From contig NZ_JBOCEF010000008.1 of NCBI RefSeq assembly GCF_050586345.1, positions 55,574 to 119,573 on the forward strand: 64,000 nucleotides of DNA. Direction: 5' to 3'. Shown piece by piece: positions 38,092 to 47,006 of this stretch. Positions within the stretch are counted from its first letter, which is position 1. The number at the start of each line of letters is the position of its first letter. This DNA comes from JBOCEF01 sp050586345 (lineage in GTDB: Bacteria > Pseudomonadota > Alphaproteobacteria > Rhodobacterales > Rhodobacteraceae). A model generated the notes under the pieces. That model was not told the DNA's origin. It saw only the letters and a list, made by a program, of their open reading frames with translations, and did no database searches. The position numbers and the translations under genes are program-made.

Positions 38092-39594
38092 ATGCACGAC
38101 GGACCGCCCCCCCCGGACGGCGCCCCGGAGCAGGCGCACGGCGCCGGCGCCGACAGCCCCATCCCCTGCAATGTCGAGGCCGAGCAGGCCCTTCTCGGGG
38201 CCATCCTGGTCAACAACGACGTCTACGAGCAGGTCGAGCGCCTGGTCGAGCCGCAGCATTTCTACGACCCGGTGCACGAGCGGATCTACGAGCTGATCAA
38301 GAATCGGCGCGCCAAGAACCTGCTGGTCTCGCCCGTCACCCTCAAGCCGTTCCTCGAGGACGACCCGGGCATCGCCGAGCTCGGCGGCACCGCCTATCTC
38401 GCCTATCTCGCCGGCGCCGCGGTCAGCTTCTCGGCCGCCAAGGATTACGGCCAGGCGATCTACGACATGTTCCTGCGCCGCGAGATCATGAATCTCGGGC
38501 AGGAGATTCACCACCGCGCCGTCACCATCCATCCCGACGACGACCCGCGCGAGCAGATCGTGAAGGCCGAGCAGGCGCTGTACGGTCTCGCCGAAAAAGG
38601 CAGGTTCGAAGGGGGGTTCAAGAGCTTCGTCAAAGCGGCGGCTGAATCCGTCGACGCCGCCAACGCCGCCTATATGCGCGACGGCAACCTCGCCGGCATC
38701 TCCACCGGGCTGATCGACCTCGACAAGCAGATGGGCGGGCTGCACCCGTCGGACCTCATCATCCTCGCGGGCCGCCCCTCCATGGGCAAGACCACGCTTG
38801 CGACGAACATTGCATTCAACATCGCAAGGGATTGGCGCGAAGGCGAAAAACCCGACGGCACCTACGGCACCATCGACGGCGGCAAGGTCGGGTTCTTCTC
38901 GCTCGAAATGTCCGCCGAACAGCTCGCCACCCGCGTGTTGTCCGAGGCCGCCCGCGTCCCCTCCCACAAGCTGCGCCGCGGCGACATGACCGAGGACGAG
39001 TTCGCCCGCTTCGTCGAGGCCGCGCGCGAGCTCGAGCGGATGCCGCTCTATATCGACGACACGCCCGCGCTGCCCATCTCCACCGTCGCCGCCCGCGCCC
39101 GGCGCCTCAAACGCCAGCACGGGCTCGACCTGCTGGTGATCGACTACCTCCAGCTGCTGCGCCCCGCCACCGCCAAGGACAGCCGCGTGAACGAGGTGTC
39201 GGAGATCACCCAGGGCCTCAAGGCCATCGCCAAGGAGCTCGACATCCCCGTCATCGCCCTCTCCCAGCTCTCCCGCCAGGTCGAGTCGCGCGAGGACAAG
39301 CGCCCCCAGCTCTCGGACCTGCGCGAATCCGGCTCCATCGAGCAGGACGCCGACGTGGTGATGTTCGTGTTCCGCGAGGAGTATTACCGCGAGCGCGAGA
39401 AGCCCTCCGAGACCGAGCACGAGAAGATGATGTCCTGGCAGGAGCTGATGGAGCAGGTCCGCGGCAAGGCCGAGGTGATCCTCGGCAAGCAGCGCCACGG
39501 CCCGATCGGCTCGGTCGAGCTGTCCTTCGAGGGCGAGTTCACCAAGTTCGGCAACCTCGCCAAGGAAGACCAGCGTGGCATCGAGTATGAGTGA
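38092..39594 (+). CDS. dnaB: replicative DNA helicase DnaB
   Basis: The 500 residues have the N-terminal primase-binding domain (PCNVEAEQALLGAILVNNDVYEQV), the linker helix and the RecA-like domain. That domain has Walker A GRPSMGKTT (about 227-235), Walker B in LDLLVIDYLQLL, and SQLSRQVESREDKRPQLSDLRESGSIEQDAD with the arginine region. A hexameric helicase at replication forks. The extra YYREREKPSETEHEKMMSWQELME insert is common in alphaproteobacteria. The end overlaps alr. Confidence 0.97.
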   Translation: MHDGPPPPDGAPEQAHGAGADSPIPCNVEAEQALLGAILVNNDVYEQVERLVEPQHFYDPVHERIYELIKNRRAKNLLVSPVTLKPFLEDDPGIAELGGTAYLAYLAGAAVSFSAAKDYGQAIYDMFLRREIMNLGQEIHHRAVTIHPDDDPREQIVKAEQALYGLAEKGRFEGGFKSFVKAAAESVDAANAAYMRDGNLAGISTGLIDLDKQMGGLHPSDLIILAGRPSMGKTTLATNIAFNIARDWREGEKPDGTYGTIDGGKVGFFSLEMSAEQLATRVLSEAARVPSHKLRRGDMTEDEFARFVEAARELERMPLYIDDTPALPISTVAARARRLKRQHGLDLLVIDYLQLLRPATAKDSRVNEVSEITQGLKAIAKELDIPVIALSQLSRQVESREDKRPQLSDLRESGSIEQDADVVMFVFREEYYREREKPSETEHEKMMSWQELMEQVRGKAEVILGKQRHGPIGSVELSFEGEFTKFGNLAKEDQRGIEYE

Positions 39595-40690
39595 CGATTT
39601 CGTCGACGGGGGCCTGTCGCGCCCGATCCTGACCATCGACCTCGGCGCGCTGGCCGCGAACTGGCGCGCGCTGGCCGACATCGCCGCCCCGGCCGAGGCG
39701 GCGGCGGTGGTGAAGGCCGACGCCTATGGCTGCGGGCTGGACCGCGTGGCCCCGGCGCTGGCCGCGGCGGGGGCGAAGACCTTCTTCGTCGCCCAGGCCC
39801 TGGAAGGCGCGCGCCTGCGCCGGATCCTCGGGCCCGGCCCGGTGATCTATGTCTTCAACGGGTTCATGCCGTCGGACCTGGAACTCTTTGCGTCCAATGA
39901 CATGCGGCCCGTCGTCAGCTCGCCGTCTCAACTCAAGGCGCTCCGCTCCGCCCTCTACGCCTTCGAGGCGCCGCCGAAGATCGGCGTCCATATCGAAAGC
40001 GGCATCAACCGGCTCGGCTTCACCTCGGAGGAGATCGACCTTCTGCGCGCCGACGGCGCCGGCGGCTGCGAGATCACCCTCGTGATGTCCCATCTCGCCA
40101 TGGCCGACGAGCCCTCGGCGGGCATGAATGCGCGCCAGCGCGGCGCCTTCGCGGGCCGCTCCGCGCTGCTGCGCGCCGCCGCGCCCGGCGCGCAGCTCTC
40201 CCTCGCCGCCACCGGGGGCACGCTGCTCGGCGCGCCCTTCCATTTCGACCTGGTGCGCCCGGGCGTCGGCCTCTATGGCGGGCTGCCCTTCGGCGCGGCG
40301 AAGAGGGTGGTGACGCTCGAGGCGCCGCTGCTCCAGGTCCGCCGCGTCCCCGCGGGCGACACCGTCGGCTACGGCGCCGCCTGGACCGCGCGGCGCGACA
40401 GCCGCATCGGCGTGCTGCCGCTGGGCTATGCCGACGGGTTCTTCCGCACCCTCAAGGGCGTGAAGACGTACCTTCGCGGCCGCCCCGCGCCGCTGGTGGG
40501 CCGCATCTCTATGGACATGGTCACGGTCGACCTGACCGACCATCCCGACGTGCAGACCGGGCAGCTGCTCGAAATTCTCGGGCCCAACCAGTCGGTCGAC
40601 CAGCTCGCCGCCTGCTGCGGCACCATCGGCTACGAAGTCCTCACCGCCCTTGGCGACCGCTACCAGCGCCGTTACATAGAGGCGGACTGA
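39575..40690 (+). CDS. alr: alanine racemase
   Basis: A PLP enzyme of 371 residues making D-alanine for peptidoglycan. The PLP lysine is in AAVVKADAYGCGL, the catalytic tyrosine in DTVGYGAAWTARRDS, and RISMDMVTVDLTD is typical. The start is uncertain: GTG 39575 has AGGA 8 bases before it (39563-39566) and is used here; ATG 39587 is possible. Both overlap the end of dnaB, so alr is translationally coupled to it. Confidence 0.95.
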   Translation: MASSMSDDFVDGGLSRPILTIDLGALAANWRALADIAAPAEAAAVVKADAYGCGLDRVAPALAAAGAKTFFVAQALEGARLRRILGPGPVIYVFNGFMPSDLELFASNDMRPVVSSPSQLKALRSALYAFEAPPKIGVHIESGINRLGFTSEEIDLLRADGAGGCEITLVMSHLAMADEPSAGMNARQRGAFAGRSALLRAAAPGAQLSLAATGGTLLGAPFHFDLVRPGVGLYGGLPFGAAKRVVTLEAPLLQVRRVPAGDTVGYGAAWTARRDSRIGVLPLGYADGFFRTLKGVKTYLRGRPAPLVGRISMDMVTVDLTDHPDVQTGQLLEILGPNQSVDQLAACCGTIGYEVLTALGDRYQRRYIEAD

Positions 40691-40748
40691 AGACAGACCT
40701 CCCGACGGGGCGCACGCGCCCCCGAAGCGCCCGGAAAGGCCACGAAGC

Positions 40749-41543
40749 ATGCCCGTCATCGCCCTCGTCATGGGCCTGCTCGCATCCGTCGGGCGCACGG
40801 TGATCGACCTGTGCGCCTCGGTCGGCGCGCTGGCGCTGTTCGCCCTGCGCGCGACCAGCCACGTCTTCCGCCCCGCCTGGTACCCGGTCGAATTCGGCCG
40901 CCAGCTGGTGCGCATCGGCTATTTCTCGCTCCCCGTCGTCGGCATGACCGCCCTCTTCACCGGCGGCGCGCTGGCGCTGCAGATCTATGCCGGCGGCGCG
41001 CGGTTCAACGCCGAAAGCGTGGTCCCGTCCATCGTCGCCATCGGCATGGCGCGAGAGCTCGGCCCCGTCCTCGGGGGTCTCATGGTCGCCGGGCGCGTCT
41101 CCGCCTCCGTCGCCGCCGAGATCGCGACCATGCGGGTGACCGAGCAGATCGACGCGCTCTCCACCCTCTCCACCAACCCGCTGAAATTCCTCGTGGCGCC
41201 GCGCCTTGCGGCCGCCACCATCGCGATGCCGGTCCTCGCCCTCGTGGGCGACGCCATCGGCATCATGGGGGGCTTCCTCGTCGGCGTCGGCCGCCTCGGG
41301 TTCAACGAGGGGGCGTACCTGCACAACACCGCCCAGTACCTGACCGCGGGCGACGTCACCTCGGGCCTGATCAAGGCGGCCGTGTTCGGCTACATCATCG
41401 CGCTGATGGGCTGCTATCACGGCTACTCCTCGGGCCGCGGCGCGCAGGGCGTGGGCCGCGCGACCACCAACGCCGTGGTCTCCGCCTCGATCCTCATCCT
41501 CGCCGCCAACTACATCCTGACCGAGGCCCTGTTCGCCACATGA
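40749..41543 (+). CDS. MlaE-type phospholipid ABC transporter permease
   Basis: A membrane protein of 264 residues with five to six spans and the MlaE pattern FSLPVVGMTALFTGGALALQIY, SVVPSIVAIGMARELGPVLGGLMVAGRVSASVAAEIATMRVTEQIDAL. With the MlaF ATPase it moves glycerophospholipids between inner and outer membranes. The usual MCE partner MlaD is absent from this locus. Its TGA overlaps the next ATG by 4 bases. Confidence 0.93.
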   Translation: MPVIALVMGLLASVGRTVIDLCASVGALALFALRATSHVFRPAWYPVEFGRQLVRIGYFSLPVVGMTALFTGGALALQIYAGGARFNAESVVPSIVAIGMARELGPVLGGLMVAGRVSASVAAEIATMRVTEQIDALSTLSTNPLKFLVAPRLAAATIAMPVLALVGDAIGIMGGFLVGVGRLGFNEGAYLHNTAQYLTAGDVTSGLIKAAVFGYIIALMGCYHGYSSGRGAQGVGRATTNAVVSASILILAANYILTEALFAT

Positions 41544-42301
41544 CCGCAACGCCCATGATCGAGCTGACCGGCGTCGCCAAGGCGTTCGGATCCAAGGAAG
41601 TCCTGCGCGGGGTCGACCTGGCCGTGCCCAGGGGGACCTCCACCGTCATCATCGGCGGGTCGGGCACCGGCAAGTCGGTGACCCTGAAATGCATCCTCGG
41701 GCTGATCCAGCAGGACGCGGGCGAGATCCGCGTGGATGGCGAGGCCCTCGGGCGGCGCAACCGCGACGAATTCCTCGCCCGCTTCGGGATGCTGTTCCAG
41801 GGCGCGGCGCTGTTCGACAGCCTCAGCGTCTGGGAGAACGTCGCCTTCCGCTTCCGCCGCGGATCGGGGCGCAAACCGAAGGCCGAGGCGCGCGACATCG
41901 CCGTCGACAAGCTGCGCCGCGTGGGCCTGTCCGCCGATGTCGCCGACCTGTTCCCCGCGGAACTCTCCGGCGGCATGCAGAAGCGCGTCGGCCTCGCCCG
42001 CGCCATCGCCCATGACCCCGAGATCATCTTCTTCGACGAGCCGACGACGGGCCTCGACCCGATCATGTCCGGCGTGATCAACGAGCTGATCCGCGAGCTG
42101 GTGACCGAGATGGGCGCCACCGCGCTGACCATCACCCATGACATGACCTCGGTGCGCGCCATCGCCGACCGGGTGGCGATGATCCATGGCGGCAAGGTGT
42201 GCTGGGAGGGGCCGGTCTCGCGCCTCGACGACTCGGGCGACCCTTACGTCGACCAGTTCATCCACGGGCGCGCCCAGGGCCCGATCGAAGCGATCCGGTG
42301 A
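41540..42301 (+). CDS. MlaF-type ABC transporter ATP-binding protein
   Basis: An ATPase of 253 residues: Walker A GGSGTGKSV, signature LSGGMQKRVGLARAIA, Walker B EIIFFDEPTTGLDP and switch His in TITHDMTSVR. The LSGGMQKRVGLARA signature is characteristic of the Mla (Ttg2A) group. It overlaps mlaE by 4 bases and the next gene by 4 bases (GTGA), so the four genes 40749-43157 are one coupled string. Confidence 0.95.
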   Translation: MTATPMIELTGVAKAFGSKEVLRGVDLAVPRGTSTVIIGGSGTGKSVTLKCILGLIQQDAGEIRVDGEALGRRNRDEFLARFGMLFQGAALFDSLSVWENVAFRFRRGSGRKPKAEARDIAVDKLRRVGLSADVADLFPAELSGGMQKRVGLARAIAHDPEIIFFDEPTTGLDPIMSGVINELIRELVTEMGATALTITHDMTSVRAIADRVAMIHGGKVCWEGPVSRLDDSGDPYVDQFIHGRAQGPIEAIR

Positions 42302-42849
42302 GCGGCCCGGTGACCGGCCCCGCCCGGCAGGACGCCGCCCCGACCGGCCCCGCGGCGCCCGCTGCCGACGCCCCGCGCGCCGCCGCCGCCGCGCTGCGCG
42401 TGCCGCCGGCGCTGTTCCTCGCCAACCTCTCCTTCGTGCTGCTCTGGCCCGCGGCATGGTCCGTGCCGCTGCTCGAACTCGGGCTGGTGGAGATGATCGG
42501 CGGGCGCACCGTCTCGGTGCTCGGCGGGCTCGAGATCCTCTGGGCCAAGGACGCGCTCCTCGCCTGCCTCGTCGCCCTGCTCGGCGTCGTCATGCCGATG
42601 GGCAAGACGCTGCTGCTGGCCGCGGTCCAGGCCGGAAAGCTGCGCGCCCGCGCCCTGCCCCTCATCGAGATCGCGGGCAAGCTGTCGATGGCGGACGTGT
42701 TCCTGCTCGCCATGATCGTGGTGGTCGCCAAGGGGGTGGGCATCGGCTTCGCCAGGCCCCTCTGGGGCCTCTACGCCTTCGCGCTGTGCGTGCTCGCCTC
42801 GATGCTCGTCTCGCACCTGACCAAACAGAAGCTCCGGAGCGCCCCATGA
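42298..42849 (+). CDS. PqiA-type (paraquat-inducible protein A) membrane protein
   Basis: A protein of 183 residues: an Ala/Pro-rich N-terminus (1-35), then about four spans with FLANLSFVLLWPAAWSVPLLELG, VSVLGGLEILWAKDALLACLVALLGVVMPMGKTLLL and PLIEIAGKLSMADVFLLAMIVVVAKG. This matches the PqiA domain, whose relatives work with MCE proteins in intermembrane lipid transport. The GTG start overlaps the mlaF stop. It lacks the N-terminal zinc-ribbon seen in longer PqiA proteins. Confidence 0.8.
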   Translation: MSGPVTGPARQDAAPTGPAAPAADAPRAAAAALRVPPALFLANLSFVLLWPAAWSVPLLELGLVEMIGGRTVSVLGGLEILWAKDALLACLVALLGVVMPMGKTLLLAAVQAGKLRARALPLIEIAGKLSMADVFLLAMIVVVAKGVGIGFARPLWGLYAFALCVLASMLVSHLTKQKLRSAP

Positions 42850-43157
42850 CCATCATGCTTGTCGGCATCTTCATCGGCGCGGTGGTCTTCGCCGCCACGC
42901 TCAACGCCGCCTGGCGCGCCTATTCGGCCGAAGGGGGCCTGCGCTGGACGCAGGGCATCGCCGCGGCCTCGACGATCCTCGCCATCGGCGCCGTGTCGCT
43001 CGGCCTGCCGGTCGGCGTCGCCCGCGCCTTCGGCCTCGTGCTCACCCTCGTCTCCATGGCGAACGTGATCCAGGAGCGGGGCTGGAACCGCGCCTTCCCG
43101 GTCATCCATTTCGCCATCGGCATGACCATCGCCGACGGCGAGATCTTCGAGGGCTGA
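42846..43157 (+). CDS. hypothetical small membrane protein
   Basis: A protein of 103 residues with three hydrophobic segments: MLVGIFIGAVVFAATLNAAW (3-22), IAAASTILAIGAVSLGLPVGVA and FGLVLTLVSMANVIQ, ending FPVIHFAIGMTIADGEIFEG. I do not recognise the family. It overlaps the PqiA-like gene by 4 bases (ATGA) and precedes radA by 7 bases, so it may help the Mla/Pqi system or be a passenger. Confidence 0.75.
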   Translation: MTIMLVGIFIGAVVFAATLNAAWRAYSAEGGLRWTQGIAAASTILAIGAVSLGLPVGVARAFGLVLTLVSMANVIQERGWNRAFPVIHFAIGMTIADGEIFEG

Positions 43158-43164
43158 GCCGCCC

Positions 43165-44535
43165 ATGGCCCGCAAGGACGCCCCCTCCTTCGCCTGCAAC
43201 GCCTGCGGCGCGGTCCACGCCAAGTGGGCCGGGCGCTGCGACGCCTGCGGGGCGTGGAACAGCATCGAGGAGCAGAAACCCCTCTCCTCCGGCCCCGGCG
43301 CGAAATCCCTCGGGGCCGCGCGGGGCAAGACGGTGCCGCTGGTGGACCTGTCGGGCGAAGAACCCGCGCCGCCGCGCATCGCCACGGGGGTGGCCGAGCT
43401 TGACCGCGTGCTCGGCGGCGGGCTGGTGCCCTCCTCGGCCCTGCTGATCGGCGGCGATCCCGGCATCGGCAAGTCCACGCTGCTCCTCCAGGCCGCCGCC
43501 GCCTACGCCCATGCCGGCGCCAAGGTCGTCTACGTGTCGGGCGAGGAAGCCACCGCCCAGATCCGGATGCGCGCCGCGCGGCTCGGCCTCAAGGACGCGC
43601 AGGTGAAGCTGGCGGCGGAGACCAACCTGCGCGACGTCCTGACCACGCTCGACGCCGAGAAGCCCGACGTCGCCATCATCGACTCGATCCAGACCATGTG
43701 GCTCGACTCGGTCGACAGCGCCCCCGGCTCCGTCTCCCAGGTCCGCGCCTCGGCGCATGAACTCACCAGCTTCGCGAAGCGCGGCGGCTCGGCGGTCATC
43801 ATGGTCGGCCATGTCACCAAGGACGGCCAGATCGCCGGCCCGCGGGTGGTCGAGCACATGGTCGACGCGACGCTTTACTTCGAGGGCGACGGCGCCCGGC
43901 CCTTCCGCATCCTGCGCTCGGTCAAGAACCGCTTCGGCCCCGCGGCGGAGATCGGCGTGTTCGAGATGACCGGCGGCGGGCTGCGCGAGGTCGCCAACCC
44001 ATCGGCCCTGTTCCTGTCGGACCGCGAGAAGGACGTCAGCGGCTCCGCCGTCTTCGCGGGGCTCGAGGGCACCCGCCCGATGCTGTCCGAGATCCAGGCC
44101 CTCGTGGCCGACAGCCCGCTCGGCACGCCCCGGCGCGCGGTGGTGGGCTGCGACTCGGCCCGCCTCGCGATGATCCTCGCGGTGCTCGACGCGCGCTGCG
44201 GCATCTCGTTCGCGCAGATGGACGTGCATCTCAACGTCGCGGGCGGGCTGCGGATCATGGAGCCCGCCGCCGACCTCGCCATCGCCGCCGCGCTCCTTTC
44301 CGCCCTGCGCGACCGCCCGCTTCCCGCGCAGGCGGTGGCGTTCGGCGAGATCTCCCTCTCGGGCGCCGTGCGCACCGCGCCGCAGCCCGAACTGCGCCTG
44401 CGCGAGGCCTCGCGCCTCGGGTTCACCTCGGCGTTGATCCCTTCGCAGGTGAAGACGCGCGAAAAATCTGGCATGAGAGTCACGAGAATCGAGGACCTGG
44501 GCGCGCTCCTGGAACACGCCTTCGACGCAAGCTGA
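43165..44535 (+). CDS. radA: DNA repair protein RadA
   Basis: A RecA-related branch-migration protein of 456 residues. N-terminal zinc finger FACNACGAVHAKWAGRCDACGAWN, Walker A GGDPGIGKST, the RadA motif SVKNRFGPAAEIGVF (KNRFG) and a C-terminal Lon-like domain. It helps homologous recombination and also natural transformation, which is of interest beside a GTA, since GTA recipients need recombination proteins. Confidence 0.96.
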   Translation: MARKDAPSFACNACGAVHAKWAGRCDACGAWNSIEEQKPLSSGPGAKSLGAARGKTVPLVDLSGEEPAPPRIATGVAELDRVLGGGLVPSSALLIGGDPGIGKSTLLLQAAAAYAHAGAKVVYVSGEEATAQIRMRAARLGLKDAQVKLAAETNLRDVLTTLDAEKPDVAIIDSIQTMWLDSVDSAPGSVSQVRASAHELTSFAKRGGSAVIMVGHVTKDGQIAGPRVVEHMVDATLYFEGDGARPFRILRSVKNRFGPAAEIGVFEMTGGGLREVANPSALFLSDREKDVSGSAVFAGLEGTRPMLSEIQALVADSPLGTPRRAVVGCDSARLAMILAVLDARCGISFAQMDVHLNVAGGLRIMEPAADLAIAAALLSALRDRPLPAQAVAFGEISLSGAVRTAPQPELRLREASRLGFTSALIPSQVKTREKSGMRVTRIEDLGALLEHAFDAS

Positions 44536-44697
44536 AGCCGCCCGCCCCCGGCCCACCGGCCGTCCCGCCTACCGGCCGCCCCGGCCGCCACATTCCGCGC
44601 CGCGCGTCCCCGGGCCTTCCCCGTCCCGCCCGCGTCCGCCGACCCAAGCGTCGCCTGTCCCTTCCGCAGGGGCCGGGCGCCAGCAACGGAGCGTTAC

Positions 44698-45336
44698 ATG
44701 CAGTTCACCATCGCCGACGGCGGCATCGCCCTCGTCCTGCTCCTGTCGGGCATGCTCGCCTGGAACCGGGGCCTCGTGCGCGAGGCGCTGGCCCTCGGCG
44801 GCTGGGTGCTCGCGGCCTTCGCCTCGCTCTATGGCGCGCCGATCGTCGAGCCGCTGGTGCAGGAGATCCCCGCCATCGGCCCCTGGCTCGCCTCGCAGTG
44901 CTCGCTCTCCAAGCTGTTCTCCTTCTCGGTGGTCTTCGCGCTGGCGCTGATCATCCTGTCGATCTTCACGCCGCTCTTCTCCGGCGCCATCCAGGACAGC
45001 CCCCTCGGCGTGTTCGACAAGGGCCTCGGCTTCCTCTTCGGCGTCGCCCGCGGCCTCGCGTTGCTGATCATCGCCTACGCCGTCTACACCTTCGTCGTCG
45101 CCCCCGACGCCCGGATGCCCGAGATCGAGAACGCCCGCCTGCTGTCGCTGATCGCCGAGCCGGCCGAGATGGCCCGCGCCTGGGTCGAAACCACCACCGC
45201 CCAGCTCTCGGCCCGCGCCCAGAGCGGCGAGGCCGCCCTGCCCGAGTGGTTCACCTCGATGTGGGCCGGGTTCGCCGGGGAATGCGAGGGGCTGCAGCTC
45301 TTCGACGCCCCCGAGGGCGGCCCCACCGACGCCTGA
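44698..45336 (+). CDS. cvpA: CvpA family membrane protein
   Basis: A protein of 212 residues with four spans (IALVLLLSGMLAWNRGLVREAL, GWVLAAFASLYGAPIV, FSFSVVFALALIILSIFTPLF, LGFLFGVARGLALLIIAYAVYTF) and a charged C-terminal domain. The family is linked to colicin V production and to purF across proteobacteria, and purF lies next here. Function in the envelope is not well known. Start preceded by a weak GGAG. Confidence 0.9.
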   Translation: MQFTIADGGIALVLLLSGMLAWNRGLVREALALGGWVLAAFASLYGAPIVEPLVQEIPAIGPWLASQCSLSKLFSFSVVFALALIILSIFTPLFSGAIQDSPLGVFDKGLGFLFGVARGLALLIIAYAVYTFVVAPDARMPEIENARLLSLIAEPAEMARAWVETTTAQLSARAQSGEAALPEWFTSMWAGFAGECEGLQLFDAPEGGPTDA

Positions 45337-45346
45337 CGACGCCCCC

Positions 45347-45373
45347 GCGCGCCCCGGTCCTTCCGGGGCGCGC
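45347..45373 (+). terminator. hairpin after cvpA
   Basis: GCGCGCCCCGG (45347-45357) pairs with CCGGGGCGCGC (45363-45373) around TCCTT, 10 bases after the cvpA stop. It has no T-run, so termination is uncertain. Confidence 0.5.
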
Positions 45374-45503
45374 GGCGCTTGGGCACGCCCCCATGCGCCC
45401 AACGGATGACGCTATGATGACGCCGCGGTGGTGACACGCCGCCGCCCCGGGCCTATAAGCCTGCCCGACTCCGGTTTTCGCACCGCACAAGGGACCGCGC
45501 CCC

Positions 45504-47006
45504 ATGCCCCTCGACGAGCACCGCTTCCCCCGCCACCCGTTCGACCCGCGCTCGGACGACGCCGACGGCGACAAGCTGCGCGAGGAATGCGGCCTGTTCG
45601 GCTGCATCGGCGTCGGCGACGCCGCGACCTTCGTCGCCCTCGGCCTGCACGCGCTCCAGCACCGCGGCCAGGAGGCGGGCGGGATCGTCACCTACGACCC
45701 CGAGGCCGGCTTCAACTCCGCCCGCAAGCTCGGCTACGTGCGCGACAACTTCACCGAGCGCGAGACCATCGAGCAGCTGCCCGGCCGCGCCGCCATCGGC
45801 CACGTGCGCTACTCCACCTCCGGCGCCAAGGGCCAGACCGCGATCCGCGACGTCCAGCCCCTCTACGCCGAGTTCGCCATGGGCGGCTGCGCCGTCGCCC
45901 ATAACGGCAACCTGACCAACGCCGCCGCCCTGCGCCGCGCGCTGACCGAGCGCGGCTCGATCTTCCAGTCCTCCTCGGACACGGAATGCATCGTCCACCT
46001 CATCGCCCGCGGCTTCCAGCCCAACATCCCCGAGCGGATGAAGGAGGCCCTGCGCCGCGTCGAGGGCGCGTTCTCGGTCATCGCGCTGACCCGCACCAAG
46101 CTGATCGGCGTGCGCGACCCGATGGGCGTGCGCCCGCTGGTCCTCGGCCGCCTCGGCGACGGCTGGGCGCTCGCCTCCGAGACCTGCGCCTTCGACATCT
46201 GCGGCGCCGAATACGTGCGCGAGATCGAGCCCGGGGAGATGGTCATCATCACCGAGGAAGGCGGCGTCGAGAGCTCCCGCCCGTTCGAGCCCGCCCCCTC
46301 CCGGTTCTGCATCTTCGAACATGTCTATTTCTCGCGCCCCGACAGCGTGATCGGCGGCCGCTCGGTCTACGAATCGCGCCGCCGCATCGGCGTGGAGCTG
46401 GCGCGCGAGGCGCCGGTGGAGGCCGACCTGGTCTGCCCCGTGCCCGACAGCGGCACCCCCGCGGCCATCGGCTTTTCCCAGGAATCGGGCATCCCCTACG
46501 CCATGGGGATCATCCGCAACCAGTACATGGGCCGCACCTTCATCGAGCCGTCCGAGCAGATCCGCAACATGGGCGTGCGCCTCAAGCTCAACCCCAACCG
46601 GGCGCTGATCCGCGGCAAGCGGGTGGTGCTGGTGGACGACTCGGTCGTGCGCGGCACCACCTCGATCAAGATCAAGGACATGATGCTGGACGCCGGCGCG
46701 AAGGAGGTGCATTTCCGCATCGCCTCGCCGCCCACCTCCTGGCCCTGCTTCTACGGCGTCGACACCCCGGACCGCGAAAAACTCCTCGCCGCCACCATGT
46801 CCGAGGAAGAGATGCGCGCCCATCTCGGCGTCGATTCCCTGCGCTTCGTGACCCTCGACGGCCTCTACCGCGCGGTGGGCGAGAGCGAGCGCGACGCCGC
46901 CTGCCCCCAGTATTGCGACGCCTGCTTCTCGGGCGAATACCCGATCCCGCCCTCGGACCAGATCGCCTCGGGGCGCATCCCCGCCCAGCGGAAGGCCGGG
47001 GCATGA
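45504..47006 (+). CDS. purF: amidophosphoribosyltransferase
   Basis: PurF makes phosphoribosylamine from PRPP and glutamine, the first step of purine synthesis. The 500 residues have a 28-residue propeptide before the catalytic Cys29 in REECGLFGCIG, a glutaminase domain and the PRPP-binding VVLVDDSVVRGTTS. Cysteines in SPPTSWPCFYG and CPQYCDACFSGEYP match the Fe4S4 type with a processed propeptide, as in Bacillus. It overlaps the SDR gene by 4 bases. Confidence 0.97.
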   Translation: MPLDEHRFPRHPFDPRSDDADGDKLREECGLFGCIGVGDAATFVALGLHALQHRGQEAGGIVTYDPEAGFNSARKLGYVRDNFTERETIEQLPGRAAIGHVRYSTSGAKGQTAIRDVQPLYAEFAMGGCAVAHNGNLTNAAALRRALTERGSIFQSSSDTECIVHLIARGFQPNIPERMKEALRRVEGAFSVIALTRTKLIGVRDPMGVRPLVLGRLGDGWALASETCAFDICGAEYVREIEPGEMVIITEEGGVESSRPFEPAPSRFCIFEHVYFSRPDSVIGGRSVYESRRRIGVELAREAPVEADLVCPVPDSGTPAAIGFSQESGIPYAMGIIRNQYMGRTFIEPSEQIRNMGVRLKLNPNRALIRGKRVVLVDDSVVRGTTSIKIKDMMLDAGAKEVHFRIASPPTSWPCFYGVDTPDREKLLAATMSEEEMRAHLGVDSLRFVTLDGLYRAVGESERDAACPQYCDACFSGEYPIPPSDQIASGRIPAQRKAGA

